The notes under the pieces: generated by a model
What the model was told of the DNA's origin: nothing
What the model saw: only the letters and a program-made list of their open reading frames with translations
Database searches by the model: none
In this document: positions 45,513 to 56,805 of the stretch, one piece after another
Position numbering within the stretch: the stretch's first letter is position 1
How the letters are laid out: every line of letters starts with the position of its first letter
Assembly: GCA_963693315.1 (NCBI GenBank)
Contig: OY856186.1
Coordinates: 374,051,663 to 374,115,662, forward strand
DNA: 64,000 bases
From: Diogma glabrata
Taxonomy: Eukaryota > Arthropoda > Insecta > Diptera > Cylindrotomidae
Direction of reading: 5' to 3'
Program-made: the position numbers and the translations under genes

Positions 45513-46820
45513 TCAATCATCTTGATGGTCAAGTGACGAGAATTTGATACACACATAGTCATTTGTAGAGCAAATTTGTGATCTTCTGAATCTATTTATG
45601 TTCGTTTGATATTGTGAAAGTGAAAGATTAAATTTTTCAGCACAAGTTTTTGATATGAGACTAATTTGTAATGTCGTTGAACGTGAAGTGTTATTTGAAA
45701 TGTTGTTGACATTTACTGCGGCAGTTGGGACGATGTCTCCGCGAATTGTTATGTTAAGACTTATACAAGCTTCGTTTAATACTCCGGTAGGTTTGGTTAC
45801 AATATTCATAGAAACAGGGCTGGATTGTAAATCTTCGAATGGTTGATCAAATGTGATTAGGAGACTAGTTCCACTAATTGCTAAATTCAGACTGGTACAT
45901 GATTCGTTAATTACTTTGATAGGTTGCATATTGGTAGTGATATTCATGTTACATGCACTAGATTGTAATTCTTCGAGTGGTGGATCAAATGCGGTTGGGA
46001 GACGAGCTCCGCTTATGCTTTCTTCGATGGGTTTTGATGCGATATTAATGAAACATGCGCTAGATGGCAAATCTTCGAGTGGTGGATGAAATGCGGTTCG
46101 GAGACGAGCTCTGGAAATTCTTTCTTCGATAGGTTTGGATGTGATATTAATGATACATGCGCTAGATTGTGAATCTTCAAGTGGTGGATAAAATGCGGTT
46201 GGGAGGCGAGCTCCGCTTACTCTTTCTTCAATAGGCTTGGATGTGATATAAATAATACATGCGCTAGATTGTGAATCTTCAAATGGTGGATAAAATGCGG
46301 TTGGGAGGCGAGCTCCGCTTATTCTTTCTTCGATAGGTTTGGATGTGATATAAATGATACATGCGCTAGATTGTGAATCTTCAAGTGGGGGATCAAATGT
46401 GTTAATCTGAGTGCTTGTAACTGAATCATGATTGTCTGTATGTATTAAAGTATGGTACCGTCGATTGAATTTAAGACAGTTCATCTTGTATGTGCAATTG
46501 TATGCCGAATGATTGTTGTTCAAACCATTGAAGCACCATATTTCTTTTTTCAGAGCGTCTATTCTTTGAGATGCAGATATTTGTTTAAAGACCACGCATT
46601 CAGATAAAAGATGTTCACAGTTATTACAGATAGTACAATTCTCCAAAGGTTGCAATAACAAGGTTCTGAATTCCGGTCGTACTTCAATTGGTTTCTTAAC
46701 TATACTTCTATTCAGCTCTACTGTGTTATTGAGTTTTGAAAGAAAGTCCAAAAAATCTAATTTTGGATATTCTATATTGACTGACCTCTTCTGTCCACTT
46801 ATCTTTGGTATCTTGGTCAT
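45513..46820 (-). CDS. BEL/Pao Gag-Pol fragment with 34-residue tandem repeats
   Basis: Open frame of 435 residues from a methionine at 46820; earlier gag codons may be lost. Residues 62-126 hold BEL-type zinc motifs (CTICNNCEHLLSEC, CFNGLNNNHSAYNC, CLKFNRRYHTLIH). From residue 142 there are about four near-identical 34-residue units (F-x-PP-x-ED-x-QSSAC-I-x-I-T-S-KPIEE-x-ISGARLPTA) followed by two longer, diverged units. The C-terminal part (about 370-435) resembles the start of a protease region but the catalytic D-S/T-G is not seen. The frame stops at 45513. Confidence 0.75.
   Translation of the reverse strand: MTKIPKISGQKRSVNIEYPKLDFLDFLSKLNNTVELNRSIVKKPIEVRPEFRTLLLQPLENCTICNNCEHLLSECVVFKQISASQRIDALKKEIWCFNGLNNNHSAYNCTYKMNCLKFNRRYHTLIHTDNHDSVTSTQINTFDPPLEDSQSSACIIYITSKPIEERISGARLPTAFYPPFEDSQSSACIIYITSKPIEERVSGARLPTAFYPPLEDSQSSACIINITSKPIEERISRARLRTAFHPPLEDLPSSACFINIASKPIEESISGARLPTAFDPPLEELQSSACNMNITTNMQPIKVINESCTSLNLAISGTSLLITFDQPFEDLQSSPVSMNIVTKPTGVLNEACISLNITIRGDIVPTAAVNVNNISNNTSRSTTLQISLISKTCAEKFNLSLSQYQTNINRFRRSQICSTNDYVCIKFSSLDHQDD
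45713..46397 (-). repeat. 102-bp coding tandem repeat
   Basis: In-frame 102-bp units encode the 34-residue repeats. The first four units are highly similar, and the last two are longer and more diverged, so the array probably grew by recent unequal exchange at one end. Confidence 0.8.
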
Positions 46821-47472
46821 ATTTTTGATTTAATAGAAAAATAAACCAAGCTGTAAACGTATTGGTTTCAGGCATTATGCTGAATATTCACGATAAGAAC
46901 GAGATTATAAATTAACGGACGGTATTGCACGAATTTTCAACATGTTTTAATACACACTTTGAATATTTGGATAGAACGTGATGAACATTTAAAACAAAAA
47001 CACAGCTTCATGTACAAATAAAGTTAACTGTAATTCACTTCAACAGTTTAAGTTTACAGTTGAATCTTTTTAACACGGTAAGAACTACTTGGATAGTTGA
47101 TTTAGTTTTTAATGCACGCTTTGAATATTTACACAAGCCGTGATGAACATTTAAAACACCACAGCTTCAAGTACAACTAAACTTAACAAATTTAAAGTTA
47201 AAACAATAACTTGTATTAAATTCACAACTTGATCGTTCTACAAAGGTAACAGTTTTAATAAAAATTATTTTGTCATGATGTTCACAATTTTAATAACTTT
47301 ATTTTCCACGGATCAATTAGTATAAACAAAATGTTTTTTTTTTTGTTTTAGATAATTTACACAAATGTCTTTAGAATTTTTACGAACGCTTAAATATGAT
47401 TTAAGTATAAAGAACATATTATACTTATCTTAACTTTTGGTATTTCCTTGCTGCAACCACGCTCTGCTACCA

Positions 47473-47769
47473 TGAAAATCCTTGGATGAAGATTTTTATT
47501 TGTGGGTTGCGATAACAAAGATGACTTATTTAAAAATAACTAATCTCTCTCATGGTTTGTAGTGGAATGGAATGAACATTTATTAAATTTTATACTTTTT
47601 TTCGATATACGGTACAACAGTTACATTATACAAAAAAAATAATAATTGAACAATAAAAGAGAAAGTAAATTACATAATTTGAGAGAATTTAAATTTAAAT
47701 ACAAAGTTTGTGTTTATATATTAGGTTATCTCGTAATGGATGATAAAACATCTTCGTTACGCGTAAACA
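47473..47769 (-). repeat. 5' LTR of BEL/Pao element
   Basis: 297 bp, same as the left LTR. Immediately followed on the minus strand by the primer site TGGTAGCAGAGCGTGG (47457-47472), whose tRNA I cannot name. Confidence 0.9.
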
Positions 47770-48504
47770 TCCACAAATAAAACAAAATGAATTTGGGCTA
47801 TTTTTACACTTGAAACATCTTGACGACGCCACTTAAATAAACTTGACTTTACACTTTACTAACAATTTATGTTGCTTTACAAGGCAGCTATCACTATTGA
47901 TTTATTGATTTTTAAAAACAATACACGATTTAAAATTTATATTAGTAATAGTTTTTCGTTTTTAATTAATATTTTCACTTGAATGTTTGGAATGAAATTT
48001 ATCCTCAGAGAGATTATATTTGCAACTAATCATACGAGAATTATCTACTTAAAAAAAAGCCTCTTAAACTAATTAAACAAAAGTTGGGAAAACCGAAAAA
48101 CTATTAAAAGGGAGAAGTAATTGCTTTCTTAAATTAAACTTAAAATGATCATAAACGTAAGGAGTAACACAAGGTGGGCGGTGATAGAAAAAAATTTACA
48201 TTATCAAAAGACAAAATACAGAGAAAAAAGAAAAGAATCAAACCTTACAGGTATTAATAGACATAAATAGGGGCTTAACTTTATGGTACTTGAACTAACC
48301 TAAATAGTTCTGATGTTATGATGTTTTGCCTCCTCACAATTCATTCTTTTGTTTATATTTTTCTATATACGTCTCATATCGATCCAATTCCCAACTTCGA
48401 AAAAAAAAATGGAAATTATACTTCACTATCTTAAAATAATTCTTTACTGATGTTTGAGAACGACTGAACATTTAAAATTATTATTTATGGCACAATAAAT
48501 TAAG
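47770..48504. other. Spacer between BEL/Pao element and right inverted arm
   Basis: AT-rich, non-coding. Would belong to the same element as the inverted arms if they form one unit. Confidence 0.4.
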
Positions 48505-49031
48505 TAAAAAATTATTTTTTCCAAATTTTGAGTTTTGACTTTCTTTGGGAAAACTTGAATAACTTGGTGCAAACTGCACCAATATTCATGTCTTTTAGCT
48601 TATAAGAAATAAAATTGAAACTACTATAGGTTCCAGGAAATTAAAAAAAATTAGTGTCTTTATTTGTTCAAAATTTATGGCGTTGAAAATGGAAAAATTT
48701 AAAAGAAAATTGAATATTTCGTAATTTTTCAACTTTTTTCGACTTTAACTTCCAGAATCCTTACTGGATTTTTACAAAATATTGCTCAAAATGTTTGTTG
48801 GCATATTTACTATGCATATGTTTCATGAATATTTTTAATTTCTTTGTTTTGTAAAATATGAGACCCAAAAACCGAAACAACATTTTTGATCACCAAAAAA
48901 TTGGTTTTTCGTGAATATCTCAAAAACAAGAGCTAACCTAAAAAAAATGAATATTATATTCGCGTTCAGGAGGTCCAAATCTATAAGAAAAATTGGGTTT
49001 TATTTCGGGAGATTTTTCTTGTAAACTAGTG
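48505..49031 (+). repeat. Right arm of a long inverted repeat
   Basis: Partner of 42764-43297, ending TTTTTCTTGTAAACTAGTG. Its copy at 1-296 shares the same outer end. Between the arms lie the 149-bp tandem repeat and the BEL/Pao element. Confidence 0.8.
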
Positions 49032-51660
49032 TTATCAGAAACAAAACTAAAATTGAGTATTGGAAATTGGAGAAAAATTGTCATGCGATGTCCTCAATAA
49101 TTAAGGCCTATATTTAGAGTAATATTGTATTGTACTGTTAGTGATTAATAGTTTCACTATATATCAAATCACCACAAAGCTCAATCGCAAAACAGCCGAT
49201 CTTTTCCATAGTTGTTCCTTTAAATCTTCTTAACTGAAGAGCAACACGTACCAGTAACACGATGTCTCAACATTAAGTAATATAAATCAAAACAAATTAA
49301 ATATCTTTTAGTATAAAGATTTTATTTTTCTTCTATATACAACTGCAATATAAACAAAGCATGTAGTGCTTTTATTTGAATACATGTATCAATACAATCC
49401 TTATTAAAACTATTTACAAATTTGTGTTAGTATTTTATTTTTATTATAATTATTACTTTCTAATTATTATGATATGTTAAAAAGAGAAAATAAAAATTAA
49501 TCAATTAATTTATATTTTGATATTTAATTTCTGTTTTTGTTTTTGTTCCTTATCTTTGGTTCATTTCTTTTTATAATATCTATAAAAATCAATTTGTTTT
49601 ATTTTAATTATATACTTATTGAATTTATCTTAATAATTTAAATAATAACTTAATTAAATAATTAATTATATTATTGTTAATTTTCTTTCTTTTTAAATAT
49701 ATTTATTTTTTCTTTTACTGAATTTAGAATTTAGTTTGTTGTAGTTCATTTAATATCAGAAAAATAAAATTTGTTCCAATTTTAAAACTACTATCCTTTT
49801 GGTATAAATTGTATAAGGTAACATGTACCCCGCTTATTAAACATTATTTCTATAAAATTAAATTAAAAATAAATTAAAATTTACAAAAACTTAAATATTA
49901 AGAGAATTAAAATTTATTATAATATTGTTGAACACTTAGAAAGTTAAGCATTAAAATGTAATTATTACTTCATAAATTTAATAATTAAAAAATTATTAAT
50001 ACGTACTTAATTAATAAGTGGTCAACATTTTGTGATTGAACAATGTTAATTTATTATAAATTAATTTTTAATATGTTTTAAATTTTATAAATTATTAGAT
50101 GAGATTTATAAAATATTGAAAGGTGAATAGAAATTAGAAGGACGGATTTGAATTGTTTGCTGTTGTTTTGTGATATTTTATTATAAAAATTAATTAAATA
50201 TTTATTTCGATATTAGTTGATTATAATTATTAAGCTATTTCGTTACAATACAGAAAATTGAAAGAAAATGATTGAATAACTTAAAAATAGAAGAAAATTT
50301 TCTTATGAGTTTTTTTCTATTCTAATTTACTTATTTTAAAATCAATAAAAAAGTTTAAAATATTGTGCATTGTTATTGTTATATAGTAATTATTGAGAAA
50401 ATCATGTAGTGTTACTTTTTTACAGCAAAAAAACAGTAGATTGTATAACTAGTCCGATCGTGTTTTCCAAATAAAAGTGTAGTTTGCAGCACGAGCATAG
50501 CGAGTATCATAACAGCTATTATCAACTGATTTGTATTTCGAAAACTCAAAATAATAATTATTTATTGCAAGTCAAGATTATTTTGTATTGAGTTTAAATT
50601 GTTTTTACTATAGCTAAATTATTGCCATACAGTTTTATAACAATTTGAAGTTTTAGTAAAAGGCTATATAAAAATAGTTCAAAAATATAAACATAGCCAC
50701 TATAACATCCGTTAGTCATCAAATCTCACATGAAGATGGAGTACTGAGTTTATAATTGAAATAGACTTTCAACTCAAAAAATAGTTTTTATATTTGTTTT
50801 GATGTTTGACATTTATTTTTCGCATGCAACAAATATTTTTTTTGAAGAATGAAAAATATTTTTTAGGTATATGTAACCAAAATACTTTTTGATTATTTTA
50901 TTTCAGAACAATATTGGATATTTTTGTGCATGTGTTCTAAAAATTTTTTTGATGAATTTTAAACGTTCCTCGTGTGGAATATTAGAATTATCTTGTTCTC
51001 GTTGTACTAAATAGGCAGCTAGCTTCAAGATTCAAGATTTTCGTTTACTTCTTCTAATTATAATGTTTTTACAAACAAACTGTTTACTTACAAAACAAAC
51101 TGTCAACATATATCAAACAGGTAATGGTTTGAGTCATTAAATTTTGTTTGCCTAATTTAATTAGTCAGAGATTTATTACTGTATTTATAAAACATACATT
51201 AATTACCTAAGTTATGTACTATTAATTTGCATGACTTTTTACAATTCAGTTCTTTCGTTAACGAAAACACACAGATTATCTTTGTTGTTACAAACATAAA
51301 CTTCATATTTTGATGGATATTTTTTTCATTTATGGCGTTTGGATTGTTATATAAAGTTTTAAGCTAAATGACAAAAACATACAGACACTGTAATTTAGTA
51401 TATATTATATTGTTCAACGAAGTCTTTAATGTACGGAAATATGGCAAAGAAAATTTTCCTGATAAATCCTGATATAGAAAAATATATTCAGAAATAGAGA
51501 CAATGACAAAAGTTTAGCTCGATTGATCAAGAACCGAAACCAAGAAACTTTTGTCATCCAAGCGCTGACGAGTCCAGTTCACCATTTTCAAAACACAGGC
51601 ATTTAAAAGAAAATCGCTATTTAAACGCGAGAATTGAGTGTTTTTTGATTTGCACGATTG
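49032..51660. other. AT-rich intergenic region, nothing recognised
   Basis: Very AT-rich, no open frame of note. At 51500-51660 composition rises, and a minus-strand frame (51804-51514) with no recognised domain overlaps the foldback element. Confidence 0.5.
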
Positions 51661-52229
51661 GATTAGTCCCTGTGTCGGCACCGCTTTAATGTGATGATTA
51701 CCACATATTTTATACTTCGTGAGGCGCCTGTCCTTGACGAGCCCGAAAATATTTGTTCTGCGATTTTTCTCAAATCGGCCGCTTTTGTGTTCGGCAAGCT
51801 CCAAAAAAAGCCGATTACCCGCGATCTAGTAAACTCTACAACATTTTTTTTAACTGCGGGGGTTAAAAATTTGTTTTAGAACCAGAGGGTAAGCTTGTCC
51901 GACCAAAATGTGTCTGCTATTGTCGAGTCCGACAACTGACATTTTGGTATGTTTGGGTTGTCCGACTGGACAATAGCAGACATATTTTTGTCGGACAAGG
52001 TTACCCTCGTGTTCTAAATCAAGTTTCTAACCCCCATAGTTGAAAAAAAAACGAAAATTTACAAGATCCCGGGCAATCAGCTTTTTCGTAGCTTGGCGAA
52101 CGCAAAAGCGGCCGATTTGAGAAAAACATCAGAACAAATGTTTTCGGGCTCGTCAAAGACAGGTCCCTCACGAAAAATAAAATATGTGGTAATCATCACA
52201 TGAAATCGGCGCCGGCCCAGGGACTAGAT
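51661..52229. mobile_element. Foldback (long inverted repeat) element
   Basis: Arms of about 275 bp (51661-51937 and about 51958-52229) are imperfect reverse complements around a loop of about 20 nt. Matching stretches include TGTCTGCTATTGTC against GACAATAGCAGACA, AAATCGGCCGCTTTTG against CAAAAGCGGCCGATTT, and TAGTCCC against GGGACTA at the ends. It is clearly richer in GC than its surroundings. No transposase. Confidence 0.8.
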
Positions 52230-53146
52230 GAGATATATGTACCTAATTTATTCACAATGAATGATATGGTTGAGCTTAAATTTCGCACGAACTGAAGATT
52301 ACTTGTTGGTTTATATTCAAAACACTAACACTCTTTTGATACTTCATCTATGTTGGCTTGCTCTGATGAGAAATGATACACTTTTTTAAGGTTAAAACTA
52401 TTTGTCGGCTCGAAACAAAAAACGAAAAGAGTAAATACCAGACCTGTCTTTTGAGCATTTCTAACAGTTGAAACTAAACTTACCACTTCATTTAATTTTT
52501 TAAGCGCAATGCGGGACGTAACTTAGGCAGCTCTATTCAGTTTTCAATATTAGCCAATAAGCATGTAGCAATTGGATACACTTAAATCGAACAGATAAGA
52601 TGCAGTGTGTAATTGTGACTTGACCAACAAATAAATGTTTTAGATGTGTAGAACAAGCACATAAAGTGAAAGACAGTCCAAAATATTTGAAATGAACAGT
52701 TTGCACGAGGGACTAATGTGCTAGAAAGCACGTTAGATTAATGTTTATTCACTAAATCTTTTTCCCACATTGAAAAAGTGTATCCAGATCAATTGCAACC
52801 ACTAAGGACCACAACAAGGCTTACTGATACAGTAAGTTTGAGATCTAAAATGAACGTGGTATTAATTTGCGATCTGTTTAGATATAGTGCTATTTCCGTG
52901 ATAGATTCCGTGCTACTGTCAAGGGCGTTTTTATCTACATCTGTTACATTTCTGTTATGGCATGTCCCACTTTAATTTCGGTGGACTGTTAATTTGAGAT
53001 GTAAAAGCATGACTGCTAGAGAAATTATATTGTTTGACTAATACTACTCAAATATGGAACCATGCACACAATTTTTAAGGATAAACTGTGACGTAAACCT
53101 ACTACTTTACTTTTGAATTATTTTAGAACATCAACTAAATGTGGCT
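52230..53146. other. Intergenic, nothing recognised
   Basis: No recognisable feature; a short frame at 52778-52975 on the plus strand has no domain. Confidence 0.4.
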
Positions 53147-53263
53147 TGTTACAATACTTATAGATGGTAACTTTCGTTTAGATGTTTGTCACGCAAACAG
53201 TAGTTTCAATAAATGGTTTCAATAAAATACAAAGTATATAGTTTTGTGATTAAAGTTATAACA
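53147..53263 (+). repeat. Possible 5' LTR of a mag-like gypsy element
   Basis: Candidate 117-bp LTR starting TGTTACAATAC and ending AAGTTATAACA. It is followed by ATTCTGGCGACGAGGAT, where TGGCGACGAGGAT (from 53268) is the primer site form I associate with mag-type elements. No matching 3' LTR was found. Confidence 0.4.
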
Positions 53264-53269
53264 ATTCTG

Positions 53270-54047
53270 GCGACGAGGATTAACGAAAAATGGTAACAAT
53301 TAGTGAAAGTGCAGTGCAACCACAACGAGCCGTGAATAATTAGCAAAGCAATTTTAAGGTGGCCAAGTTTAATAAAAATGTATCAAGTTGGGCAAGATGG
53401 CTGAAACGCTTGGAAGGCGCATTCCAAATTTTATAAGTGGAGGATGCGAGAAAAATACATTTTTTACTTAATTTCGTTGGCCCAGAAGCCTACGAAATAG
53501 TGTGTGGCCAATTGGCACAGGAAAGTCTGTATACAACCACATATGATGTGTTAGTTGGACATGTAAATTGCCATTTCAACCCAGCACCATTAGAGATAAT
53601 GGAAATTTGGAAAAACAACGCAAGAATATTTGGCAGCTTTGAGGAAACAAGCAGTAACTTGTAATTTTGGAGATTACATAAACACAACGCTATGGAAGCA
53701 GTTTGTTTGGTCTGAGAAGTGAGGTTATTTTGGAGCGGCTTTTGGAATCGGCAAACTTAATTTTATACCGAGCTGTTGAAGTAGCGACAGCATTGGAAAT
53801 GTCTTCAAGGAATGCAGCACAGCTTCATCGGTCGAATTCTGCAGCTGGTAAACCTAAATTTAAAAATAATGTTACGCAAAGCAACACACAGGGTGGTAAT
53901 TCGAAACATATGGAGTCCCGAGTGTGTTTTAGATGTAGTTCCCAAACGCATTTATCAAATCGATGTCGACACAAAAATAGCATTTGCGGTGTTTCTAAAG
54001 TCAAAGGTCATATTAATCGGGCATGTAAAAATAAAATTAATTAATTT
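53270..54047 (+). pseudogene. mag-like gypsy Gag relic
   Basis: Plus strand, several frameshifts and stops. Reads FNKNVSSWARWLKRLEGAF, HFLLNFVGPEAYEI and YTTTYDVLVGHVNCHFNPAP, a gypsy capsid pattern. Zinc knuckles follow at 53925-54035: CFRCSSQTHLSNRC is a complete C-x2-C-x4-H-x4-C, and the second (ICGVSKVKGHINRAC) has lost a cysteine. Confidence 0.65.
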
Positions 54048-54059
54048 ACATAATTAACT

Positions 54060-55200
54060 GATTTGATTGACTCTACCCAAATTGCATTTAGTGAACTTAA
54101 TATTAATTAATAAACTAAACTTGAATCCCATTTTTATAAGGACTAGACCAGTTCTTTTTTCGATCAAGCCATCGATTGAATCTGAATTAAATCGGTTAGT
54201 TAGTGATGGTATTTTTGAGAAAGTTTACAATAGTAAACGTGCGACACCTACAGTTCCAGTTATTGAGCATGATGGATCCGTTCGTTTGTGTGGTGACTAT
54301 AAAGTCACGTTATATCCAAGCCTTGTTATTGATGAACAAACTCTTCCCACTATGGAGGAATTATTTGCGTCGTTAGCCAGGGGAAAAAATTTACTATATT
54401 AGATTTGTGTCGTACATACTTGCAAATGGGTGTGCGTCCTGAAGATCGCGATTTCTTAACTCTTAGTACACATAAAGGTCTTTCTAGACCGATTAGATCG
54501 ATTTATGGCATCGCGTCAACACGTGCTATTTGGCAACGTCACGTGGAGGTAATCCTTCAAGGTATTGAAGGAGTTTCAGTGTTTTTAGATGACATTAAAA
54601 GTGTTGTTTCTGACGATTTTACACATTTAAATCGTATGGAATAAGTTTTGAAACGTTTGTATGCTCACAACATACAAATTAATTTGGGTAAATGTGACTT
54701 TTTTAAAGAATGCATTGAGCATCGTAGATATAGGATAAATGCAAATAATATTCCTAAGCAACAAAAAAAGATTAATACAATTTGCGGAATGTATTCCCCA
54801 CAAAATGTTGACGAGGTCCGCGTTCTTCTTGGATTAATGAATTATTATGGCGTTATTATCCACAGCTACCATTGATAAAATCATTATCTATGGTTTTCGA
54901 CCCGGTAACATTGTATTAGCTAGAGATAAGTGTAATATCGATCAAAGCAAATTTTCACTTCAACAAAATTTTTTGATGCGTGGCTCAAGAGTATATGTTC
55001 CCCAAAGTTTGATAAAACGTGTATCAGATGATTTTCATTAGCAGTTATTTTGGAGTTTCTAGAATGGGGTCTTTAGCTAAAAGCTACTGTTGATGGCAGA
55101 GGATGGATGACGAAATTAAGGAAGTAGCGAAAGAATGCACAGATTGTCAACTTTTTCAAGCTATCCAGTATCCAGTATTCAAACTAATCAAAACCATAGC
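54060..55200 (+). pseudogene. mag-like gypsy Pol relic
   Basis: Plus strand in three or more frames. RT begins RPVLFSIKPSIESELNRLVSDGIF, continues SVRLCGDYK and reaches the active site as FLDD near 54579-54590, then NLGKCDFFK. After 54880 the RNase H is missing, and near 55040-55160 an integrase zinc domain resumes (FGVSRMGSLAKSYCWWQRMDDEIKEVAKECTDC) after a frameshift. The catalytic core of integrase is absent. Confidence 0.65.
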
Positions 55201-56049
55201 CTTCTAGAATATAATGTCTTAATCTCCTTGAAATCTAGAAATCTATATGGTCAAGCAACTATAAACTAAGTGAGCAGATCCAGAAAAATTACCGTGAAAA
55301 TAGGAATGAATTACGGCAAACCATTGCTACCAGCCAGTATTGTTCAGCATCTCAGAGATTAAATACTTCATGGACTACAAACTGATGAAACTTACTTTTG
55401 GATGTAGAAAATATATTGAAAAATATCGTTTGCATGAGAGAGACGACATTACGTGAACAATTAAACCACCATTGGTGATTTTACCATTTATAACAATACA
55501 AAATTTATGGCATGGTGGACAATTACTAGTAATAATGAAAATTATTTATTTAGCACAAAAAATTATTGGGAAAATTGAATGAAATAAAAGCCTTTAATCT
55601 GTTTTAGTTTAGTCTTAGTAAAAGTAAAGCGTAAAATGCTTACAGAATACTAATATCAATTACCATATCGACACAAACCACATCGAGGCTATTTTTCGAT
55701 TTTTTTACGGAGAAGAATAAAAATTATTATATTTTATATGTTGAGTTGATACAAATAGTAAAGATGTAGGCTTTGTCGTAGTTTAGTTTCTATTATCGGC
55801 CAAACAAATTTCAATTGAAACGGAAAAATGTATCGTTTTGGACCTTGTTACACAAGTTAGAGGATACTTTCTTTACATTTTTTAATATCATTTATAAGAA
55901 AGTTAATTAAAACTCAAATAAAATTTAACTATTTTTCTTCTATTCACCCTGTTTTGTGTTCTTTTAAAAGTAATTTTACTACCCGAAATGTCTTTAAAAC
56001 TAAAACTAAAACATAAAATTAAAATTAATTATGTTATAAAAAATAAATA
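55201..56049. other. Spacer upstream of the scabrous exon end
   Basis: AT-rich. Contains the 3' UTR of the minus-strand scabrous gene near its right edge; no definite polyadenylation signal is called. The left part may be a remnant of the mag-like element. Confidence 0.4.
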
Positions 56050-56805
56050 TTATTTTGGTTTACAATCATTTCTTTGTGTAATCATCATATGACTTGATTT
56101 AACAGCAATCCATTCATTACGGCTTGAATCAAACCATGTTAATCCTAGATTATAACGTCCATTTAAGTTTGCATGTTGACAATGTGAGAACCACCATCCA
56201 CCTTCATAATTTGCCGCACAATGTGTGTTCGAGATATCTCGATCGACATCAATCGATGAAAACTCCATATTATTTTGATAATCCAATGCATCCGATGCAT
56301 TACCTTTGTATCCAGATATTTTCAAACGATAACCATCTTCTCGTGATGCTATACTAAATTCATTATATTCCGTTATCCAAACATTATCGTAAATATCTTG
56401 CATTATTATTTTTAATTTTGTACAATTATTTTGTGTTAAATGATGTAGAACATTGTTTCCGATCCAAAACTCACCTGATGGATTACCAAAACCATCAGCA
56501 TATTGTTCCCATGATCGATTAAAATCAACACTTCCATCATGTCGCTTTTGAATTGTGGTCCATTTATCATCGCATCGTGTTAAAATTGGATTATGTTGTC
56601 CCAATGGTGCTATTAAATATAATCCTTCTTTTTTGGTTTCCAAATTTATTTGCGAACAATCGTTTGGTAATTTATTTATTATTGATTCGTATTGTAGCTC
56701 AATTGTTTCTAAATCCTTTACTAAATCCGTTGCGTATTTTATTTCTGTTGAATCGATAAACGATGATTTTACTGTTGATGAGTTTGATTTTGAATCAAGT
56801 TCAAT
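56050..56805 (-). CDS. sca: Scabrous, terminal exon (fibrinogen-related domain)
   Basis: Terminal exon on the minus strand, entered in phase 0 after TTATTTTTAG at 56815-56806 and ending in TAA at 56052-56050; 251 codons. The first 50 residues are a linker (IELDSKSNSST..., then LPNDCS). The rest is a complete fibrinogen-related domain: DDKWTTIQKRHDGSVDFNRSW, FGNPSGEFWIG, DNVWITEYNEF, GYRLKISGYKGNASDAL, DRDISNTHCAANYEGGWWFSHC and ANLNGRYNLGLTWF. The THCAANYEGGWWFSHC disulfide loop and the long near-invariant block agree with Drosophila Scabrous as I remember it. Scabrous is a secreted Notch-pathway modulator that spaces neural precursors. The N-terminal coiled-coil exons lie at higher coordinates. 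Confidence 0.88.
   Translation of the reverse strand: MELDSKSNSSTVKSSFIDSTEIKYATDLVKDLETIELQYESIINKLPNDCSQINLETKKEGLYLIAPLGQHNPILTRCDDKWTTIQKRHDGSVDFNRSWEQYADGFGNPSGEFWIGNNVLHHLTQNNCTKLKIIMQDIYDNVWITEYNEFSIASREDGYRLKISGYKGNASDALDYQNNMEFSSIDVDRDISNTHCAANYEGGWWFSHCQHANLNGRYNLGLTWFDSSRNEWIAVKSSHMMITQRNDCKPK

Larger units (their letters stand above)
43779..47769 (-). mobile_element. Internally deleted BEL/Pao retrotransposon
   Basis: 3991 bp bounded by 297-bp LTRs (43779-44075 and 47473-47769) and a TCCAC duplication on both sides (43774-43778; 47770-47774). Minus-strand content in 5' to 3' order: PBS, a gag-pol junction with the BEL-type double zinc finger, a protease-like segment (LLIGSNAAF form) near 45400, and an integrase C-terminus near 44350-44220. 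RT, RNase H and most of integrase are missing, so it is non-autonomous. LTRs look identical by eye, implying that the deleted form moved recently. Confidence 0.85.

Noticed and set aside
51514..51804. 96-residue minus-strand frame
   Set aside because: No domain recognised, and half of it is inside the foldback arm.
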